Shown: positions 17,456-21,736 of the stretch, piece after piece | Layout of the letters: the number at the start of each line of letters is the position of its first letter | Numbering within the stretch: the stretch's first letter is position 1 | Origin: Nitrospirales bacterium | GTDB lineage: Bacteria > Nitrospirota > Nitrospiria > Nitrospirales > UBA8639 | Reading direction: 5' to 3' | Assembly: GCA_029261305.1 (NCBI GenBank) | Contig: JAJDBO010000324.1 | Coordinates: 1 to 21,736, forward strand | DNA: 21,736 bases | Translations under genes and position numbers: made by a program | Notes under the pieces: generated by a model | The model's database searches: none | What the model was told of the DNA's origin: nothing | The model's input: only the letters and a program-made list of their open reading frames with translations

Positions 17456-18284
17456 AATAATAGTCCAAGCAGGCGGAGACTTAGCTTCGACTACACCACT
17501 CCCAATACTATCAGGGAATCGCCTTCCTCTATGGTCTATTTTTTGTGAAGCCTTAGCATTTCCCTGGCAATACCGTCATTTGCTTTGGAAATGGATATTA
17601 GTGTGTGGGGTGGTATTAGGATTAACAGACTTTGCCGCTAATATTTTTGATACTCACGAATCCGCAGAAGAGAGGGGCTTCTTAGATCTTCTTTACGAAC
17701 TTGTCTTCGCAGGGCTCGATTTTGTCCTGTTCTTTACTCTATATACCGTCTTTTGCATTCGATGCCACAGATTGATTTTACTTGGCCCAACAGCTGACGC
17801 TGACGTATTCCCACTTCCATTGGGTGAACGAGAATCCTACTTTTTGCTATTTCTATTAGTCATCTATGGCAGCATCACATTCGTATTTATCTGTGGAATA
17901 TTTTTTGAGGTTTTTCTTGATATTTCAGATACCAGATATGCGGACTGGCCCTTTTTTACACTTTCCATGATTCCCCTCTCCTATATGCTTGGACGTTACT
18001 GTATGGTCTTCCCTGTTACCGCTATTGATATACGGCCAACCTTCAAGTGGGCTTGGGAACAATCCAAAGGCATTGGGTGGCGGCTTGGGATTCTTGCCGG
18101 ATTTCTACCTTGGCTTTTTTTCTTTATCTATAACGGCAAATTATTTTTCGAATTGAATGAGCATCCATTTGTATTTTCACTTATTACGGAAATATTGAGG
18201 TTCGTCTTTGCCACTATAGAGGTGGCCGTACTCTCGATTGCTTTTCGGGAACTATCAAGATTTGAGAGTCCACAACAAACATAG
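17418..18284 (+). CDS. Six-helix membrane protein, 268/288-residue family, copy 2
   Basis: Residues 24-288 align with the protein at 12838 from TPLPILSGN to RFESPQQT, with AFPWQYR, LWKW, FCIRCHRL, LGRYCMVFPVTAID, WAWEQSK, WRLGILAG and IAFRELS conserved. Hydrophobic segments lie near residues 56-74, 94-112, 140-168, 176-200, 218-238 and 255-276. The first 20 or so residues (MKLTTCLQKIFDKI...) have no counterpart in copy 1. They are encoded largely by the tandem remnant, read in a different frame. ATG 17418 is the only good in-frame start I see, with a weak GAGAG eleven bases upstream. The gene is followed 50 bases later by a 222-residue membrane gene. Confidence 0.75.
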   Translation: MKLTTCLQKIFDKIIVQAGGDLASTTPLPILSGNRLPLWSIFCEALAFPWQYRHLLWKWILVCGVVLGLTDFAANIFDTHESAEERGFLDLLYELVFAGLDFVLFFTLYTVFCIRCHRLILLGPTADADVFPLPLGERESYFLLFLLVIYGSITFVFICGIFFEVFLDISDTRYADWPFFTLSMIPLSYMLGRYCMVFPVTAIDIRPTFKWAWEQSKGIGWRLGILAGFLPWLFFFIYNGKLFFELNEHPFVFSLITEILRFVFATIEVAVLSIAFRELSRFESPQQT

Positions 18285-18334
18285 TTAGCGACCTCGAAAG
18301 AATCTATATTAAGTCGAACAAGAGCTCTTCTCCT

Positions 18335-19003
18335 ATGAATCTTCCTGTCAATCAAAAAACAAAATCTTCAACATTAACTCCCTTAATAAGAGTCTGCCAT
18401 GGAGACTTGCTACTCTTCATATCATTCTTGTGCCTAACTTTTTGGGAAAACATTGAATCCCATTGGCGCGACGCCTCCTTTTGGCTTGAAAGTGCCTCTC
18501 AAGTATCAGGGCCCTTTTTCATTGGTGTGGGGTTGGCTGGATTAGTCGTTCTTACCGGACAAAATCGGCTCCCTCAACTTCAAACCCGAATGGGAGATCC
18601 TCCGATTATTCCAGATCAAGCTGGCCCCCTGAACGGAACATCATTCTTTTTCCCTTTACGAATTGTTAATGCATGCATATGGAGCTTCCTCACAATTTTC
18701 TTTTTTAACCTCATTGCATGTAAGGAGGTGAATCATGCCGCCTTTCCTGCGCTCCATCCATTTTGTCAAAGTGTTGGGCAAAACATTTCACATGGTCTGA
18801 TCGGTCTAGCCCTTGGATACATTCTCTGGCTCCTATCCTATGCCTATAAGATTGAAAAAATACGTTCTGCACCTATCCACCTCGAAACACCCTGTCACCC
18901 TGAAACTTTTTTCCAAAATCCTCTTTTGAAATTAGTGCTCATCTCGCTCTCTTTGCTTGTAACCTTTGAGGTCGTATTTTTAGCCTTACGTTTAAATCAA
19001 TAA
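18335..19003 (+). CDS. Five-helix membrane protein, 222 residues
   Basis: The frame starts at ATG 18335, 50 bases after the preceding stop, and probably shares its transcript. Hydrophobic segments lie near residues 22-38, 58-76, 103-127, 150-172 and 196-218. A hydrophilic loop of about 25 residues at 77-102 (GQNRLPQLQTRMGDPPIIPDQ) follows the second helix, and an outer loop holds Cys129 and Cys144. The basic loop KIEKIRSAPIHLETP before the last helix resembles KREKKTSSPIHV in the protein at 10043, which has the same helix layout. Distant homology is possible but not proven. It occupies the variable position between the 268-type and 147-type genes. Confidence 0.75.
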   Translation: MNLPVNQKTKSSTLTPLIRVCHGDLLLFISFLCLTFWENIESHWRDASFWLESASQVSGPFFIGVGLAGLVVLTGQNRLPQLQTRMGDPPIIPDQAGPLNGTSFFFPLRIVNACIWSFLTIFFFNLIACKEVNHAAFPALHPFCQSVGQNISHGLIGLALGYILWLLSYAYKIEKIRSAPIHLETPCHPETFFQNPLLKLVLISLSLLVTFEVVFLALRLNQ

Positions 19004-19211
19004 TACAAATATTAAAACATATTGCCCTACGTTCACCTCTAAGAAGCTAAGAAGATCAAATATTTTTTTTGAGAGTTACGCTTGTCCATAGTTCTTTTCT
19101 CTGACCAATTAGTATATCCATTGAAAATTCCCTAAATTCTTCTGAGGACCATTGGCCTGATCTTCAAATCTGACCTTACTAACAGTAGCCGTGAAATACT
19201 CAGCCACCCAT

Positions 19212-19658
19212 ACAGTTACCCCTCTGACATTGAGACAAATCCAACTCCCCTCTACGTTAATGACACTTGTTTTCCTTTTCCCTCTTCTTTTTGCAATTAC
19301 ACATTTCTTTTTTTAGAAATAGAATTTAGTTCAATGCCCTTTTCCCTCCGTGCAGGCCTTGGCCTTATCGTGGCCTTTCTGCTTTGCTGGAAGTTAGTGC
19401 CCTCCCCCCACTCCTCTTGAATTGCAGACTGCAGGAATAAGCCGAAAGTACGTTATAGTTATTTCCGTGGTTCTGATCCTTGGGGTTCTCGTTGATCTTT
19501 TCCGGGATACCATTGTTCCACTGTGGGTCAAAACTGAGACAGACCTTTTTGTGACTTCTTTCTTACTAATTCACGCAATTTTCTTCATCGCATTCAGGCA
19601 CTGGGCTCAAAAATCTTCTGGCACTTCTTCTCAACCTAATCAATTACCCCCCTATTGA
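19212..19658 (+). pseudogene. Broken 147-residue-family membrane gene, copy 3
   Basis: DNA identity to 14743-15186 is obvious over the whole length (LTLRQIQ, then CTTTTCCCTCTTCTTTTTGC, TAGISRKYV, FFIAFRHWAQKSS, TSSQPNQL). The ATG at the family start reads ACA (19212), although a GTG lies in frame a few codons upstream. A T-run has seven T (19308-19314) where copy 2 has eight, giving an immediate TAG at 19314. A C-run of six (19404-19409) carries one extra base that restores the original frame. The intact 3' part could give a 78-residue fragment from TTG 19422. Both indels are in homopolymers, so sequencing error must be excluded. Confidence 0.8.
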
Positions 19659-19697
19659 AAGATTTTTTTTAGAAACACTCAGGCCGTACTTATAAAA

Positions 19698-20630
19698 TTA
19701 AAACCGGCCATGAGGTGAGGTAAGATCTTGTTCGGGTCCTAAGGGGACAATGCGGGTGGGATTAATGTCATCGTGGGTAATGTAATAGTGGCGCTTGATG
19801 TGATCAAAACTCACGGTCTCGGCTATACCTTGGTGCTGGTATAAATCTTTGAGGTACCCAAAGAGGTTAGAGTAATCAATGATACGTCGAATATTGCATT
19901 TGAAATGGCCATGGTACACGGCATCGAACCGAATCAGTGTTACGAACAATCGCCAGTCCGACTCGACGGGAGTCGATCCGCAAAGGTAGCGTTGATTACT
20001 CAGGCGAGACTCTAGCCGATCCAAGGCATCAAACAGTCGCCGCACGGCCTTCTCATAAACAATTTGTGAAGTCGCAAAGCCTGCTCGATACACCCCATCG
20101 TTCACGTTCTCGTATATATCCTCATTGAGTCGGTCGATATTTTCACGAAGAGATTCTGGATACAGATCCAAGTCGCTATCGGTGAAGCGATTAAACGCGA
20201 TATTGAACATGCGCAGGATGTCATCCTCGGAATTATTCACGATGCGTTTGGTTTCCATATCCCATAACACCGGAACCGTCACGCGTCCCTGATAATCAGG
20301 CTGTGTCGCAAGATACGCCTCGCTCAAAAACTGAAACCCATTGATCGGATCGTTGGTATGGCCTGGCCCCTCACGAAAAGCCCATCCCCGATCATCGCGA
20401 ATGGGATCGACCACGGTCATCCCAACCACACCTTCAAGACGCTTTAGCTTTCGAACGATGATGGTCCGATGCGCCCAAGGACATGCCAACGACACATACA
20501 AATGATACCGCCCCTTCGCAGCAGGATATTCAGATGTCTCATCGGCAGTGACCCAATTCCGAAAGGCATCATTCTGCCGTTCAAACGCACCTTCCTCCGT
20601 TTGTTCATTTGGAAATTGTGCTTGTGTCAT
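19698..20630 (-). CDS. yqjG: Glutathionyl-hydroquinone reductase (Xi-class glutathione transferase)
   Basis: This 310-residue protein has the family hallmarks. The active-site motif SLACPWAHRT carries Cys50; TVPVLWD (118-124) and NNSEDDI (132-138) are the glutathione-binding patches of the thioredoxin-like domain. RFDAVYHGHFKCN (234-246) and the C-terminal HYYITHDDINPT...GP are typical of Xi-class enzymes. Length is slightly under the usual 320-330. The family reduces glutathionyl-hydroquinones to free hydroquinones in the cytosol, using a second glutathione. No signal peptide or membrane segment is present. It converges on the broken 147-type gene and is separated by about 70 bases from the small exported-protein gene upstream, so it may be transcribed alone. 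The gene name follows the E. coli orthologue family. Confidence 0.93.
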   Translation of the reverse strand: MTQAQFPNEQTEEGAFERQNDAFRNWVTADETSEYPAAKGRYHLYVSLACPWAHRTIIVRKLKRLEGVVGMTVVDPIRDDRGWAFREGPGHTNDPINGFQFLSEAYLATQPDYQGRVTVPVLWDMETKRIVNNSEDDILRMFNIAFNRFTDSDLDLYPESLRENIDRLNEDIYENVNDGVYRAGFATSQIVYEKAVRRLFDALDRLESRLSNQRYLCGSTPVESDWRLFVTLIRFDAVYHGHFKCNIRRIIDYSNLFGYLKDLYQHQGIAETVSFDHIKRHYYITHDDINPTRIVPLGPEQDLTSPHGRF

Positions 20631-20700
20631 AATTTTTGGTGATGATTTTAAAATTCCTATCTTACTGTCATGAAAGCCATTAAGTTACCCTCAACCTAGC

Positions 20701-21003
20701 TTACACTTTTGATGCCCGACATCCATCGTTCTCAGCTTCCTCGGGGAAGGCATAGCAACGCTCTGGCTGAGTTTTGTTATAAAACCGCTGCCCTGGCATA
20801 TGGTAAATACAGCGTTCCCCACTATGAGTGGTAAAGTTGCCTTTTATAGGGTGAGAGGAAGGACAAGAATTTTTGCTTGAAGGTTCCACCCCAGGTTCCT
20901 TGTTCGACTCCTCGTTCACTTTTTTTTCAGCTGAAAAGGCAATGGGAACCACAAGAATCAGGACCCAAACTGAAACTTGAATTAATCCTTTAAATTTCCC
21001 CAT
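20701..21003 (-). CDS. Small exported 'sunset'-type domain protein
   Basis: I place the start at ATG 21003 because AAGGAGGA lies just upstream with suitable spacing. An ATG at 21036, overlapping the preceding stop as ATGA, would add eleven residues before the signal peptide. Residues 1-24 form a signal peptide (MGKFKGLIQVSVWVLILVVPIAFSA). A Glu/Lys/Ser linker leads to a C-terminal module of about 55 residues (CPSSHPIKGN...CIYHMPGQRFYNKT.PERCYAFPEEAENDGCRASKV). This matches the HPIKGN / IYH-PG / T-PE-CF / GYR-SK pattern known as the sunset domain and also found at the ends of some secreted nucleases. The four cysteines are suited to disulfides. Function of the stand-alone form is unknown. Confidence 0.8.
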   Translation of the reverse strand: MGKFKGLIQVSVWVLILVVPIAFSAEKKVNEESNKEPGVEPSSKNSCPSSHPIKGNFTTHSGERCIYHMPGQRFYNKTQPERCYAFPEEAENDGCRASKV

Positions 21004-21032
21004 AACCATTCCTCCTTCAGGAAATTTCAATT

Positions 21033-21644
21033 TCATGATGATCTAAACCACCAAAAAGGCCACTGCGCCACTAGGCTAGCCAATCTTTCATACCCACCCG
21101 CCCCTGGATGCGCGCCATCATCTTCATTAACCTCTTTCATCCAAATGGCATCCTCCTGCAACGGTTCAAACACCGACAAAAAAGGCACATCGAGTTTTTG
21201 GGCTAACTCCTCAAAGGACTGTGACAATTCTTGAATGCGTCGGTTTTGGTCAGGATCACTCACAGGAGGCGGGCCAATCATTGCGGTGGAGTATTGAGCC
21301 CGCAATGGCTCAAGAATCTTTTGGAAATTCTCTCGACTCTCGTTCAAAAAAATTCGACGAGCACCTTCTTCCATCATCGTATCATTCACCCCGAACGAAA
21401 ACACGACGTAATGGTGCGTGTCAGGTGGAAACCGCCTCGCACATTCTTGCGCCCATCTCACGAGAATATCTCGACTCGTATCACCACGAATGCCAAGGTT
21501 GTAGTTGGTCACATTCCATCCGGCCTGCCGAGCTTTCGTCTCAACCCGACCAACCCAACCGAGACAGTCAGGATCGCCAACACCTTGGACCAAGGAATCC
21601 CCGACAAAACAAATCCGATGATCACCAAGCTTATCGACAGTCAT
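21033..21644 (-). CDS. SGNH/GDSL-family hydrolase
   Basis: This 203-residue protein carries the SGNH blocks in order: ICFVGDSLVQG with nucleophile Ser17, the block II region NLGIRGDTS, block III FSFGVND with Asn87, and DDGAHP with Asp176 and His179 as the remaining catalytic residues. Length fits the compact single-domain lipase/esterase type. No signal peptide is seen, so it is probably cytosolic. Substrate cannot be predicted. ATG 21644 overlaps the stop of the upstream gene (ATGA), and its own stop overlaps a possible ATG of the next gene, indicating translational coupling in a minus-strand operon. Confidence 0.93.
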   Translation of the reverse strand: MTVDKLGDHRICFVGDSLVQGVGDPDCLGWVGRVETKARQAGWNVTNYNLGIRGDTSRDILVRWAQECARRFPPDTHHYVVFSFGVNDTMMEEGARRIFLNESRENFQKILEPLRAQYSTAMIGPPPVSDPDQNRRIQELSQSFEELAQKLDVPFLSVFEPLQEDAIWMKEVNEDDGAHPGAGGYERLASLVAQWPFWWFRSS

Positions 21645-21736
21645 AAAGAAATAATCCGCTTCAACTTTTTTCCGCCAGCCACAGAAAACCCATGTTGTTC
21701 ATAAAACTGTAACGTCCTCTCAAACACGGGCAACGG
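21641..21736 (-). CDS. C-terminal end of a GNAT-type acetyltransferase-like gene (partial)
   Basis: The last 31 codons of a frame entering from the right edge read PLPVFERTLQFYEQHGFSVAG...KRIISL and stop with TGA inside the start region of the SGNH gene. The FYEQHGF motif followed by a final beta-strand ending near the C-terminus is typical of GNAT N-acetyltransferases, which use acetyl-CoA. The fragment is too short to name a substrate. The four-base overlap with the next start suggests one operon. Confidence 0.65.
   Translation of the reverse strand, partial: PLPVFERTLQFYEQHGFSVAGGKKLKRIISL

Noticed and set aside
19640..19700. GGCCG...CGGCC pair with a nearby T-run as a terminator between the convergent genes
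   Set aside because: The loop is about 18 bases, one arm lies within the reductase coding sequence, and the T-run on the plus strand comes before the stem rather than after it.

Overview
Organism and composition. The window looks like an accessory chromosomal region of a Gram-negative environmental bacterium. The supporting signs are several Shine-Dalgarno sequences (GGGGAG, GAGGTG, AAGGAGGA), AHAQT-type export sites, a glutathionyl-hydroquinone reductase and a huge exported repeat protein. Base composition is moderate and becomes AT-rich in the middle. The phylum cannot be fixed from sequence alone; the flavour of the transglutaminase-like/LVIVD/PKD protein and of the reductase would fit Nitrospirota, but that is a weak inference. 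I saw no tRNA, rRNA, CRISPR array, transposase or integrase.

Layout. (1) Bases 1-7361 on the minus strand are one uninterrupted reading frame of 2453 complete codons, running off the left edge. It encodes a giant exported protein: signal anchor, transglutaminase-like module, a long unassigned region, Ig-like/CARDB-like repeats, a block of LVIVD-type propeller repeats, more Ig-like repeats and a PKD-type domain. (2) Bases 7.4-19.7 kb are a mosaic of repeatedly duplicated and partly decayed pieces. There are three copies of the transglutaminase-like module (A inside the giant gene, B as a stand-alone 476-residue protein, C as a frameshifted and truncated pseudogene) and the probable scar of a fourth. 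There are three copies of a 147-residue four-helix membrane protein (one broken), and two copies plus a tandem remnant of a 268/288-residue six-helix membrane protein. Several other small membrane proteins are interspersed. A two-part palindromic element occurs twice with identical 28-bp geometry. A DUF3592-like gene carries an in-frame stop that replaces one codon of an otherwise intact frame. (3) Bases 19.7-21.7 kb are ordinary: a glutathionyl-hydroquinone reductase gene, then a tight minus-strand operon ending an acetyltransferase-like gene and continuing with an SGNH/GDSL hydrolase and a small exported 'sunset'-type protein.

How it fits together. The same architecture recurs: conserved leader, 268-type protein, variable membrane gene(s), 147-type protein, then a convergent transglutaminase-module gene with an upstream palindromic element. 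This suggests amplification of a multi-gene unit followed by degradation, with the middle gene exchanged between units. In every copy of the transglutaminase-like module the position aligned to the catalytic cysteine is Ala or Ser, while the downstream His and Asp are kept where the sequence extends that far. A structural or binding role therefore seems more likely than enzymatic cross-linking. Whether the membrane proteins are partners, immunity-like proteins or export/assembly factors cannot be decided from the window.
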